Translations under genes and position numbers: made by a program | Shown: piece after piece, positions 14,575-21,662 of the stretch | Layout of the letters: every line of letters begins with the position of its first letter | Position numbering within the stretch: position 1 is the first letter of the stretch | NCBI GenBank assembly: GCA_958429225.1 | Contig: CAUAJB010000033.1 | Span: 1 to 21,785, forward strand | Source: an uncultured Collinsella sp. | Lineage (GTDB): Bacteria > Actinomycetota > Coriobacteriia > Coriobacteriales > Coriobacteriaceae | DNA: 21,785 bases | Direction of reading: 5' to 3' | The notes under the pieces: model-generated | Told to the model about the DNA's origin: nothing | Database searches by the model: none | Seen by the model: only the letters and a program-made list of their open reading frames with translations

Positions 14575-16350
14575 ATGAGCATGAGCAAGAACATCGCACG
14601 CCTGGCAGTAACCGCCGGCCTCACAGCAGCGCTGAGCTTCGGCGGCGTCATGGCCCCGGTGACCATGGCGTTTGCGGCTGAGGCCGGCTCGACCGTGACG
14701 TTCGACTGCGGTGACTACGCTGGGTCAACGATTTATAAGGGCATCCAAATTTTCAAGGCGAATGTGACTACGACCAATGGGACCAAGACGGCGAGCAACA
14801 TCGACTGGGGTAGTCCTGAGGTCAGGACGGCTGTGGTTGCCGCTATTCAGGAGAAGGAGCCTACCTACGTCAGTACAAACGCGCAGGATGCTGCCGATTG
14901 GCTGAATGAGCACAACAAAGATGCTGATCAGACCGATTCAAACACTAGGGTCAATAGCGGCCATGTTTTGAGCGTAATTGCCTCCAAACTGGAGAAGACT
15001 GGCGCTTGGACCAAGACGTCCGCTGGCAGTCCGTCCCTTACCGGCCTTGGTGCTGGCTACTGGCTGTTCCTCACCGATACCGCCGGCAAGCCCGCCGGCA
15101 AGTCTACCGATGCATTCACCTCTCCCGTGTACATTGTTATCGACGGCACCAGTGCAACGACCGTTAAGCCCAAGAAGAGTGTCCCAACGGTCGAGAAAAA
15201 GATCCTCGATGATTCTAAGGTGAAGGGCAGTGACATTACCGCCGAGACTGACTGGGTGGACGCTGCCGACTCCCAGATCGGTCAGGAAGTGAACTATAGG
15301 CTTACCGGCACGATTGCGGACAACTACGCCAGCTACGACTCCTATTCCTACAAGTTCACCGACACCCTTACTAAAGGCCTCAGCTATGTTGATGGTCAAA
15401 CTAAAGTTTATGCTGTGAACAAAGATTCGAGCAATAAAGATATATATGCAGATATTTCCAATAACTTTACCGTGACTTCAGACGTCAATACTGACGGAAC
15501 CACCACCTTGACTGTTGAAGCTAATGCGGGGGTCCACAATAAGCACCTCAAGGAGATTTCAGGCGTAAATGCCAGCACCAAGATTGTTGTTTTTTACAAG
15601 GCGAAGCTCAACGCAAATGCAGTAATTGCGGGGGCCAACGGCGGGCTGAGTGGCAACCCCAATACTGTTACGCTCGAGTATTCTAACAACCCCATGGTCG
15701 CAGGCACTGGCACTTCGGCGCCCGACACGGTCAAGGACTACACCTATGGTCTCAAGATCAACAAGGTTGACCTTGGCACTGAGAAGGCGCTGGAAGGTGC
15801 TAAGTTCACCATCGCAGCTGGTGACACAACTAACGGTGACGAGAACAGCGCAAACGTTAAATATGTCAAGGAGGACGGCACTCTGAGCGACAGCATGGTC
15901 GAAATTTCGACGGGCTCCGATGGTATCATTATGCTTTCCGGTCTCGATGCTGGCGTCTATACGGTCACGGAAACTTCTGCTCCTGATGGTTACACCAAGG
16001 TCGAACCCTTCACCTTCGAGATCAAGCCGACCATGAACGCCAATGATCCGGACGCTGGTCTTACTGCGCTCTCTGGCACGCTTGATGACAAGAACCAGAG
16101 TGACAAGGTCATCGCTGGCCTTACCGATAAGAATGACGGTGATAACAAGCTAACGGCGCAGACCGGCTCGGAGAAGCTCACCGATGGCTACTTCAACATC
16201 ACCGTCGGCGATACCAAGCAGGTTGGCCTCCCGCTCACCGGTCTTAACGGTGTGACCTTCACCTGGATCGCTGGCGGCGCGGTGCTGTGCATTGGCGTGG
16301 CGCATCTCATCCGCAGCCGTAAGCAGGCCGAGGAGTCCGAGCAGGAGTAA
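14575..16350 (+). CDS. SpaA-type pilin, probable backbone subunit
   Basis: This 591-residue wall-anchored pilin has a signal peptide (about 1-36, cut near AFAAEA) and a D1 domain (about 38-198) that ends in TTVKPKKSVPTVEKK, where Lys198 or Lys200 could be the polymerisation lysine. An isopeptide-type D2 domain (about 203-375) contains NPNTVTLEYSNNP, and a Cna-B/SpaA domain (about 392-545) has Lys397, the E-box YTVTETSAPDGY (Glu466) and Asn541 as candidate bond residues. LPLTG at 552-556, a helix and a charged tail complete the protein. The start is ATG 14575, since AGAGG is spaced 8 bases from it; the in-frame ATG at 14542 lacks a ribosome site. A 108-base gap separates it from the previous pilin, so it may have its own mRNA end or processing site. 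A strong terminator follows. Role as backbone is inferred from the Lys-rich pilin motif and from its position. Confidence 0.93.
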   Translation: MSMSKNIARLAVTAGLTAALSFGGVMAPVTMAFAAEAGSTVTFDCGDYAGSTIYKGIQIFKANVTTTNGTKTASNIDWGSPEVRTAVVAAIQEKEPTYVSTNAQDAADWLNEHNKDADQTDSNTRVNSGHVLSVIASKLEKTGAWTKTSAGSPSLTGLGAGYWLFLTDTAGKPAGKSTDAFTSPVYIVIDGTSATTVKPKKSVPTVEKKILDDSKVKGSDITAETDWVDAADSQIGQEVNYRLTGTIADNYASYDSYSYKFTDTLTKGLSYVDGQTKVYAVNKDSSNKDIYADISNNFTVTSDVNTDGTTTLTVEANAGVHNKHLKEISGVNASTKIVVFYKAKLNANAVIAGANGGLSGNPNTVTLEYSNNPMVAGTGTSAPDTVKDYTYGLKINKVDLGTEKALEGAKFTIAAGDTTNGDENSANVKYVKEDGTLSDSMVEISTGSDGIIMLSGLDAGVYTVTETSAPDGYTKVEPFTFEIKPTMNANDPDAGLTALSGTLDDKNQSDKVIAGLTDKNDGDNKLTAQTGSEKLTDGYFNITVGDTKQVGLPLTGLNGVTFTWIAGGAVLCIGVAHLIRSRKQAEESEQE

Positions 16351-16450
16351 CGCTCGCTCACCCATCCCTTTGGCAGGTGGGATGTGATGGCCATGAGACT
16401 TGCGGACACTTTTCTCGTCCATCGACGTTCTTGCTTTGCCATTCTCTTTT

Positions 16451-16489
16451 CGGGGCAGACTCCGCGCTGGAGTTTGCCCCGTTCTTTTT
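16451..16489 (+). terminator. Rho-independent terminator of the pilin operon
   Basis: A 13-bp stem with one G-T pair, CGGGGCAGACTCC (16451-16463) with GGAGTTTGCCCCG (16469-16481), has a 5-base loop and is followed by TTCTTTTT. It lies about 100 bases after the backbone pilin stop. Confidence 0.92.
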
Positions 16490-16634
16490 GGACAACACAG
16501 GCAGCCTCCACCGTCCGATGCGGACTCATCCGTCATCGCGTTTCTTGACTCGTATGAGGTTCGGTTTAAGGTCCGTAGGCGCATGCGCGGTGCGGACGGT
16601 AGAAGGCATTTGCGCCGCAACAAGCGCAAATAAG

Positions 16635-16662
16635 AATGCCCGGGGTTAGCGGCCCGGGCATT
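16635..16662. terminator. GC-rich hairpin, possible terminator
   Basis: A perfect 10-bp stem, AATGCCCGGG (16635-16644) with CCCGGGCATT (16653-16662), has an 8-base loop. Only a weak T-run follows on either strand. It lies 147 bases after the pilin terminator and may end a short separate transcript. Confidence 0.55.
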
Positions 16663-16718
16663 TAACAAAACCAGAAAACTAGGCCGCCCGCGCTTTCGAA
16701 CACTTACGCGGGGTGCGT

Positions 16719-16777
16719 CGTTTTCTATTGACATTGTATCCCGAATCGCTCAGCCGATTCGGGACATTTTGAAAACG
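16719..16777. promoter_or_regulatory. Nested dyad upstream of the sortase gene
   Basis: An inner perfect 9-bp stem, CCCGAATCG (16740-16748) with CGATTCGGG (16755-16763), lies within outer arms CGTTTTC (16719-16725) and GAAAACG (16771-16777). A consensus TTGACA sits at 16728-16733 but no -10 box follows at the usual distance. It may be an operator, or a terminator followed by a weak T-run. Confidence 0.5.
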
Positions 16778-16895
16778 CAAATGCAGGCCCATGCTTGCGC
16801 CGCGCAATGCTGTTTGGCTGCGTTGTCCGGCGCAGAAGCTCGCTAATCGGCTATTATTTGTTTAGACAACCTGAGCTGTAGAGGAGTGACCGGCG

Positions 16896-17822
16896 ATGGT
16901 GCAGGGCGCCAAACATATGAAGAGCAATAACGCCGCGGACAACGGCGGCTCAAGCCCTCAGCCAAAGCCCAAACGTCGTCGCAAGCGGCTGCCGCGCTGG
17001 GCCGACCGGCTCATCACCATCGTTATCATCCTTATTGGCGTGGGCCTTATGACCTGGCCGTGGATCTTGGACCGGCTCGAGGCCTCGGGCGTGTTCAACC
17101 AGATCAGCACCGTGTCCAGCACCGTGGACGCGCTTTCTGCCGAGGAGCGCGAGCGCATCCTGCTCCAGGCGCGCTCCTTTAACGAGCAGCTGGCGGGCGA
17201 GGCCACCGAGCTTCCCGCCGACCAGATCGAGCCCTACGCCCAGCAGCTCATCTTTGACCGCGACCCCATGATGAGCTGGGTCGAGATCCCCTCCATCGAC
17301 GTGAGCATGCCCATCTACCACGGCACGAGCGAGGAAGTCCTTATGGCGGGCGTCGGCCACCTGGAGGGCACGAGCCTGCCGGTGGGCGGCACCTCGACGC
17401 ATTGCGTGCTCACCGCGCATTCGGGCATGCGCAACCTGAGCATGTTCGACGACATCCACTCGCTGGAGCCCGGCGACCTGGTGCTGCTGCACACCATGAA
17501 CAAGACGCTCGCCTACAAGATGGTGGACTCCGAGGTGGTGCTGCCCGAGGAGATGGAGTCGCTGAATATCGAGCCCGGCGCCGACAAGGTGACGCTCGTC
17601 ACCTGCACGCCCTACGGCGTGAACGACCATCGCCTGCTGGTGCATTGCGTGCGTACCAAGTACAACAAGAAGGACGTCGACAAGCAAAAGTCGCTGGCCG
17701 GCCGCCACTGGGGCAAGCGCGAGTTCGCCGTGCTCATCGTGGTCGTAGCCATTGTGCTGTTGCTGCTGGACATCGTGATCCACGCGGTCCGCAAGCGCCG
17801 CAAGGCCAAGGCCTCGGCATAA
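16896..17822 (+). CDS. srtC: Class C (pilin-polymerising) sortase
   Basis: This 308-residue membrane transpeptidase joins pilin subunits by cleaving LPXTG-type signals and linking them to a pilin lysine. Residues 24-34 are strongly basic, the first membrane helix is about 38-58, and the beta-barrel (about 125-250) holds His175 (LTAHSG), catalytic Cys237 (TLVTCTPYG) and Arg246 (NDHRLLV). A second membrane helix (about 276-296) and a basic tail follow, as in class C enzymes. PIYHGT and GHLEGTSLPVGG are also class C hallmarks. I see no canonical DPF/DPW lid motif; DPMMSW at 123-128 is too close to the barrel to be certain. The start is ATG 16896 with GAGGAG 9 bases upstream. It is the only sortase in the window, so it is the likely polymerase for the three pilus proteins upstream. 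Wall attachment may rely on another sortase elsewhere. Confidence 0.95.
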   Translation: MVQGAKHMKSNNAADNGGSSPQPKPKRRRKRLPRWADRLITIVIILIGVGLMTWPWILDRLEASGVFNQISTVSSTVDALSAEERERILLQARSFNEQLAGEATELPADQIEPYAQQLIFDRDPMMSWVEIPSIDVSMPIYHGTSEEVLMAGVGHLEGTSLPVGGTSTHCVLTAHSGMRNLSMFDDIHSLEPGDLVLLHTMNKTLAYKMVDSEVVLPEEMESLNIEPGADKVTLVTCTPYGVNDHRLLVHCVRTKYNKKDVDKQKSLAGRHWGKREFAVLIVVVAIVLLLLDIVIHAVRKRRKAKASA

Positions 17823-17836
17823 GACATTCTCCGGAA

Positions 17837-17869
17837 CCGCCGCAATGGGGACAGGCACCTTTGTGGTGG
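17837..17869 (+). repeat. 33-bp repeat copy D (decayed left arm)
   Basis: The right arm (17858-17869) is identical to copies A and B, and the loop is GGACAGGCA as in copy A. The left arm CCGCCGCAATGG (17837-17848) has changes that leave nine standard pairs, two G-T pairs and one mismatch. No T-run follows. It lies 11 bases before the 65-bp element copy 4. Confidence 0.75.
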
Positions 17870-17880
17870 TCGGGACTTCC

Positions 17881-17945
17881 AAACCATCACAACTTTCGAT
17901 GAAAATCGCGATTTTGGCGAAAAGCGTCGAATGTTGTGATGCTTT
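17881..17945 (-). repeat. 65-bp palindromic element, copy 4 (inverted core)
   Basis: The arms at 17881-17899 and 17927-17945 each have one change from the family sequence. The core is in the same orientation as copy 3, opposite to copies 1 and 2, and again contains AAAATCGCGATTTT. Confidence 0.88.
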
Positions 17946-18005
17946 TCGTTGTGGGCGAGACGGTTTTCGTTGCGGACGAGACGGTTTTCGTTATGGGCGG
18001 CGCGG
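17943..18005 (+). repeat. Three 21-bp tandem units
   Basis: Units at 17943, 17964 and 17985 follow the pattern TTTTCGTTGTGGGCGAGACGG with a few changes; a partial fourth begins at 18006. They start inside the right end of the 65-bp element and may have grown from it by slippage. Confidence 0.75.
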
Positions 18006-18106
18006 TTTCGCTGCAGAACCGCCAGCCCACCGCCTGCCAGCCCGCCGCCCTCGTTACGTTTTCGCTGCATTTAGGTAAAGCGCCTGCTCCAAGCGGCGTT
18101 GCCTTG

Positions 18107-18112
18107 TATACT
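18107..18112 (+). promoter_or_regulatory. Possible -10 box of the gat operon
   Basis: TATACT lies 35 bases upstream of the gatC start. No clear -35 hexamer is visible at 16-18 bases. Confidence 0.4.
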
Positions 18113-18147
18113 AGAGCGGTTTATCTGTTATGCGGAAGGGAGCGCCT

Positions 18148-18459
18148 ATGGCACTCAGCGAGAAAGACGTGCGTGGCATCGCCGAGTACGCAAAGATCGC
18201 ACTGACCGATGACGAGCTCACCCAGATGACGTCCTACATGAACGACGCCGTCCAGATGCTCGAGCCCGTCTTGCAATATGACTTGCCCGACGTGGAGCCC
18301 ACGTTCCATCCCATCGGAAGCCTGTCCAACGTGATGGGCGACGACCTGCGCGAGCCCGAGCGCGATCTGCCGCTCGACGTTGCGCTCGAAAACGCCGGCA
18401 GCGCGCGCAACCGCTACTTCCGCGTGCCGTCCATTTTGGGAGAGGGGGAGAGCGAGTAA
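18148..18459 (+). CDS. gatC: Asp/Glu-tRNA amidotransferase subunit GatC
   Basis: This 103-residue small subunit of the GatCAB amidotransferase wraps around GatA and GatB and stabilises the complex. The N-terminus (LSEKDVRGIAEYAKIALTDDE) and the conserved DDLREPE and SARNRYFRVPSIL segments are typical of the family, and the length is usual. The start is ATG 18148, with GGAAGGGAG 5 bases upstream; the in-frame ATG at 18130 would place the ribosome site inside the gene. The stop and the gatA start share one base (TAATG). This gene opens the gatCAB operon, and a -10-like TATACT lies 35 bases upstream. Confidence 0.96.
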   Translation: MALSEKDVRGIAEYAKIALTDDELTQMTSYMNDAVQMLEPVLQYDLPDVEPTFHPIGSLSNVMGDDLREPERDLPLDVALENAGSARNRYFRVPSILGEGESE

Positions 18460-19973
18460 TGGCACAGAGCTTCGATTCCCTTACCGCCGCCCAGATTGCC
18501 GCGGGCGTTGCCGCCGGCGACTTCACCGCTACCGAGATAGCCCAGGCCTCTCTTGCCGCCATCGAGGCGCGCGAAGGCGGGGTCCAGGCATTCCTGCAGG
18601 TGGCGCCCGAGCTTGCGCTCGAGGCCGCCGCGCGCGTGGATGCCGACCGTGCCGCAGGCAAGCCGCTGCCTCCGCTCGCGGGCGTGCCGCTGGCCATCAA
18701 GGACAACATGAACCTCGTGGGCACGCGCACCACCTGCGCTTCCCGCATGCTCGGGGACTACCAGAGCGTCTACACCGCCACCTGCGTCCAGCGCATGCTC
18801 GATGCCGGCTGCCTGCCCATGGGCAAGGTCAACATGGACGAGTTTGCCTTTGGCAGCTCTACCGAGAGCTCGGCCTTCCACCGCACCAACAACCCTTGGG
18901 ATACCGAGCGCGTGCCCGGCGGCTCCTCGGGTGGCTCCGCTGCCGCCGTCGCCGCGGGCGAGGTCGCGCTCTCGCTGGGCTCGGACACCGGCGGCTCCAT
19001 TCGCCAGCCGGCGTCGCTGTGCGGCGTGGTGGGCTTTAAGCCCACGTATGGTGCCGTGAGCCGTTACGGCGTGGTTGCCTTTGGCTCGTCGCTCGACCAG
19101 GTGGGCCCCTTTGGCCGCACGGTCGAGGATGTCGCGCTGGCCATGAACGCGCTTACCGGCGCGGGCCACGATCCGTACGACTGCACCAGCCAGGATTGCG
19201 CCGTCGACTTTACCGAGCATCTCAACGACAGCATCGAGGGCAAGCGCGTGGGCATCATTCCTGCGTTTATGGAGGCCGAGGGTCTGACGCCCGAGGTCAA
19301 GGCCGCTGTTCAGCGTGCCGCCCAGGAGCTGCAGAACCAGGGCACCGAGCTGGTCGAGGTCGACCTGCCGCACCTGGACGCCGCCATCGCCGCCTACTAC
19401 GTCATCGGCCCGGCCGAGGCGTTCTCCAACCTGGCCCGCTTCGACGGCATTCGCTACGGCTATCAGGAGGAGGGCTGCGCCAACCTGTCCGACCAGAGCT
19501 CGCTGTCGCGCGCCCACGGCTTTGGCGCCGAGGCCAAGCGCCGTCAGATGCTCGGCGCCTACCTGCTGAGCTCGGGCGTGTACGACAAGTACTACTACGC
19601 AGCGCAAAAGGCCCGCACGCTCATCACGCAGGACTACGACGCCGCGTATGCCAAGGTGGACACCATCCTCATGCCCGCCTCGCCGCGCACGGCCTTTAAG
19701 TTTGGCGAGATTAGCGACCCCACGCAGATGTACCTCTCCGACCTGTACACCATCTCGCTCAACATCTGCGGCAACGGTGGTATCTCAGTGCCGCTGGGCT
19801 TGGGCGAGGATACTCAGTTGCCCGTTTCTGCCCAGCTGGTGGGTCCGGCCTTTAAGGACCGTCAGCTGCTCACGTTTGCCCGCGCCCTGGAGCGCGGCTT
19901 TGCCGATGCCGCTACGGGTGCGCCCGCGCTTTCCGTCGCGCCCGATTTTGCCGGGAAGGGAGGCGAGCTGTAA
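18459..19973 (+). CDS. gatA: Asp/Glu-tRNA amidotransferase subunit GatA
   Basis: This 504-residue amidase-signature enzyme releases ammonia from glutamine and passes it to GatB for amidation of Glu-tRNA(Gln) or Asp-tRNA(Asn). The Ser-cisSer-Lys triad is visible: Lys81 in PLAIKDN, Ser156 in PGGSSGGS and nucleophile Ser180 in DTGGSIRQPAS. The FKPTYGAVSRYGVVAFGSSLDQVGP-type segment follows as in bacterial GatA, and the length is normal. It begins at the ATG that overlaps the gatC stop by one base and ends with another TAATG overlap into gatB, so the three subunits are translationally coupled. No glutaminyl- or asparaginyl-tRNA synthetase gene is in the window, so which tRNA is served cannot be judged. 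Confidence 0.97.
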   Translation: MAQSFDSLTAAQIAAGVAAGDFTATEIAQASLAAIEAREGGVQAFLQVAPELALEAAARVDADRAAGKPLPPLAGVPLAIKDNMNLVGTRTTCASRMLGDYQSVYTATCVQRMLDAGCLPMGKVNMDEFAFGSSTESSAFHRTNNPWDTERVPGGSSGGSAAAVAAGEVALSLGSDTGGSIRQPASLCGVVGFKPTYGAVSRYGVVAFGSSLDQVGPFGRTVEDVALAMNALTGAGHDPYDCTSQDCAVDFTEHLNDSIEGKRVGIIPAFMEAEGLTPEVKAAVQRAAQELQNQGTELVEVDLPHLDAAIAAYYVIGPAEAFSNLARFDGIRYGYQEEGCANLSDQSSLSRAHGFGAEAKRRQMLGAYLLSSGVYDKYYYAAQKARTLITQDYDAAYAKVDTILMPASPRTAFKFGEISDPTQMYLSDLYTISLNICGNGGISVPLGLGEDTQLPVSAQLVGPAFKDRQLLTFARALERGFADAATGAPALSVAPDFAGKGGEL

Positions 19974-21649
19974 TGAAGGAGCTTTCCGAGGTCCTGCAGG
20001 ATTGGGAGGCCGTGATCGGCCTGGAGATCCATACCGAGCTCACCGCACTCGATACCAAGATGTTCTGCAACTGCAAGCTCAGCCACGATGACGAGCCCAA
20101 CGCCAACGTGTGCCCGGTGTGCCTGGGCCTGCCCGGCGCCCTGCCGGTGCCCAACAAGCGCGCCATCGAGAGCATCGTCAAGGCCGGTCTTGCCACCAAC
20201 TGCGAGATCCAGCGCCACTCGATGTTCTATCGCAAGCACTACTTCTATCCCGACATGGCCAAGAACTTCCAGACCACGCAGGGTCCGGTCGCCTTTGCCA
20301 TGTACGGCCATCTGGACCTGGACGTGACCGGTCGCGGTGCCGCCGAGCGCCCCGACTGCGCGTTTGGCGAGGCCGAGGCTCAGAGCCTGGCGAGCGCCTC
20401 GGCCAACGCCGAGGGCCTGTCCACGTCCATGACGTCGACCATGCGCGAAGGCAATCAGCGTGCCGGTCACCTGGCCAGCTACGATGCGTCCAACCTGCAG
20501 ATGCCCGAGCGTCGCGAGGACGGTTCCTACACGGTGCCCATCCGCATCCTGCGCATCCACATGGAGGAGGACGCTGCCAAGATGGTCCACGTGGGCGGTG
20601 CCGAGGGCCGCATTACCGCCGCGGCCGAGTCGCTCGTCGACTACAACCGCTGCGGCACGCCTTTGATTGAGCTCGTGACCGAGCCCGACCTGCGCACGCC
20701 CGAGGAGGCTCGCCTGTTTATGGAGAAGCTCCGTCGCATCTTTGTGACGCTGGGCATTTCGGACTGCTCCATGGAGAAGGGTTCCATGCGTTGCGACGGC
20801 AACGTGTCGCTTCGCCGCCGCGGCGAGACCAAGCTGGGCACCAAGACCGAGCTCAAGAACCTCAACTCATTTAAGAGCCTGCACGACGGCCTTGCCTACG
20901 AGATTTGCCGCCAGGCCGAGGTACTCGAGGAGGGCGGCATCATCTATCAAGAGACCCGCCACTGGGAGCCCAGCCGCAAGCGCACCGTGGTCATGCGTGT
21001 GAAGGAAACGGCCGACGACTATCGCCTGTTCCCCGACCCCGATCTGGCGCCGTTCGATCTGGACGACGAGTTCATCGACCGTTGCCGTGGCGAGATCCCC
21101 GAGCTGCCCGATGCCAAGCGCGCCCGTTTTGAGGCCGACTTTGGCATTAAGGCGGCCGACGCCGAGCAGATTGCCGGCGACCCGGAGTTTGCCGAGTTCT
21201 TTGAGGCTGCCGCTGCCGGTATGGCTGGCAAGGAGGCCCAGACGGTCGCAAACCTGCTGGTGAACGAGATGATCGCCTATCTTAAGGGCGCGAGCGTCTC
21301 GCTGACCGAGTCCGGCATCGCGCCGGCTCAGGTGGCGGCGCTGGCCAAGCTGCTCGCGACCGATGCCATCAGCTCCAACCAGGCGCACGAGGTCTTTGAG
21401 GCCATGGCCCAGACCGGCGACGACCCCAACAAGATCGTCGACGAGCGCGGTATGCGTCAGGTGAGCGACGCCGGCGCGCTGCAGCCGATCGTGGACGAGG
21501 TGCTGGCAAACTGTGCCGATCAGGCGCAGCAGTATCGTGACGGCAACCAGAAGGTCATCGGCTTTTTGGTGGGCCAGTGCATGAAGGCGAGCCGCGGCAA
21601 GGGCAACCCGAAGCTTTTCAACGAGTTGCTGAGAACGTCGCTCTCGTAA
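19973..21649 (+). CDS. gatB: Asp/Glu-tRNA amidotransferase subunit GatB, with insertion
   Basis: This 558-residue subunit binds the tRNA and activates the misacylated residue with ATP. The N-terminus VIGLEIHTEL is followed by the zinc-site cysteines Cys32, Cys34, Cys47 and Cys50 (FCNC, NVCPVCLG). The catalytic cradle segments YFYPD, RIHMEEDAAK, LVDYNRCGTPLIELVTEPD and KTELKNLNSF are all present. The C-terminal YqeY-like tail domain ends in FLVGQCMKASRGKGNPKL. Known GatB proteins are near 475-500 residues. The extra length is largely an insert at about 121-185, between the segment that normally reads QYDLPI and the RIHMEED motif; it is rich in Ala, Ser and Glu. The sequence around it remains conserved and in frame, so I read it as a lineage-specific loop, not an error. 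The ATG overlaps the gatA stop by one base. Confidence 0.96.
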   Translation: MKELSEVLQDWEAVIGLEIHTELTALDTKMFCNCKLSHDDEPNANVCPVCLGLPGALPVPNKRAIESIVKAGLATNCEIQRHSMFYRKHYFYPDMAKNFQTTQGPVAFAMYGHLDLDVTGRGAAERPDCAFGEAEAQSLASASANAEGLSTSMTSTMREGNQRAGHLASYDASNLQMPERREDGSYTVPIRILRIHMEEDAAKMVHVGGAEGRITAAAESLVDYNRCGTPLIELVTEPDLRTPEEARLFMEKLRRIFVTLGISDCSMEKGSMRCDGNVSLRRRGETKLGTKTELKNLNSFKSLHDGLAYEICRQAEVLEEGGIIYQETRHWEPSRKRTVVMRVKETADDYRLFPDPDLAPFDLDDEFIDRCRGEIPELPDAKRARFEADFGIKAADAEQIAGDPEFAEFFEAAAAGMAGKEAQTVANLLVNEMIAYLKGASVSLTESGIAPAQVAALAKLLATDAISSNQAHEVFEAMAQTGDDPNKIVDERGMRQVSDAGALQPIVDEVLANCADQAQQYRDGNQKVIGFLVGQCMKASRGKGNPKLFNELLRTSLS

Positions 21650-21662
21650 ACGGGAACCCGGG

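Larger units (their letters stand above)
16351..16895. other. Gene-free stretch between pilin operon and sortase
   Basis: It holds the pilin terminator (16451-16489), a self-complementary segment ending in a GC-rich hairpin (16510-16662), and a nested dyad (16719-16777). One + strand frame (16400-16633) ends in a very basic tail, but it has no good start and runs through the terminator, so I do not call it. Confidence 0.7.
17823..18147. other. Gene-free stretch with repeats before gatC
   Basis: It holds one copy each of the 33-bp and 65-bp elements, 21-bp tandem units (17943-18005), and a possible -10 box for the gat operon. No credible gene is present; + strand frames through the tandem units lack a ribosome site. 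Confidence 0.7.

Noticed and set aside
16400..16633. A small + strand frame with a basic C-terminal end
   Set aside because: It would start before and run through a strong terminator, has no ribosome site and no similarity that I recognise.
17936..18205. A + strand frame through the 21-bp units coding repeated VFV..ET residues
   Set aside because: No ribosome site, overlaps the gatC start in another frame, and the repeat is explained by tandem duplication.
18414..19607. A 397-residue minus-strand open frame opposite gatA
   Set aside because: It is caused by GC-rich codon bias; gatA has the full amidase triad.
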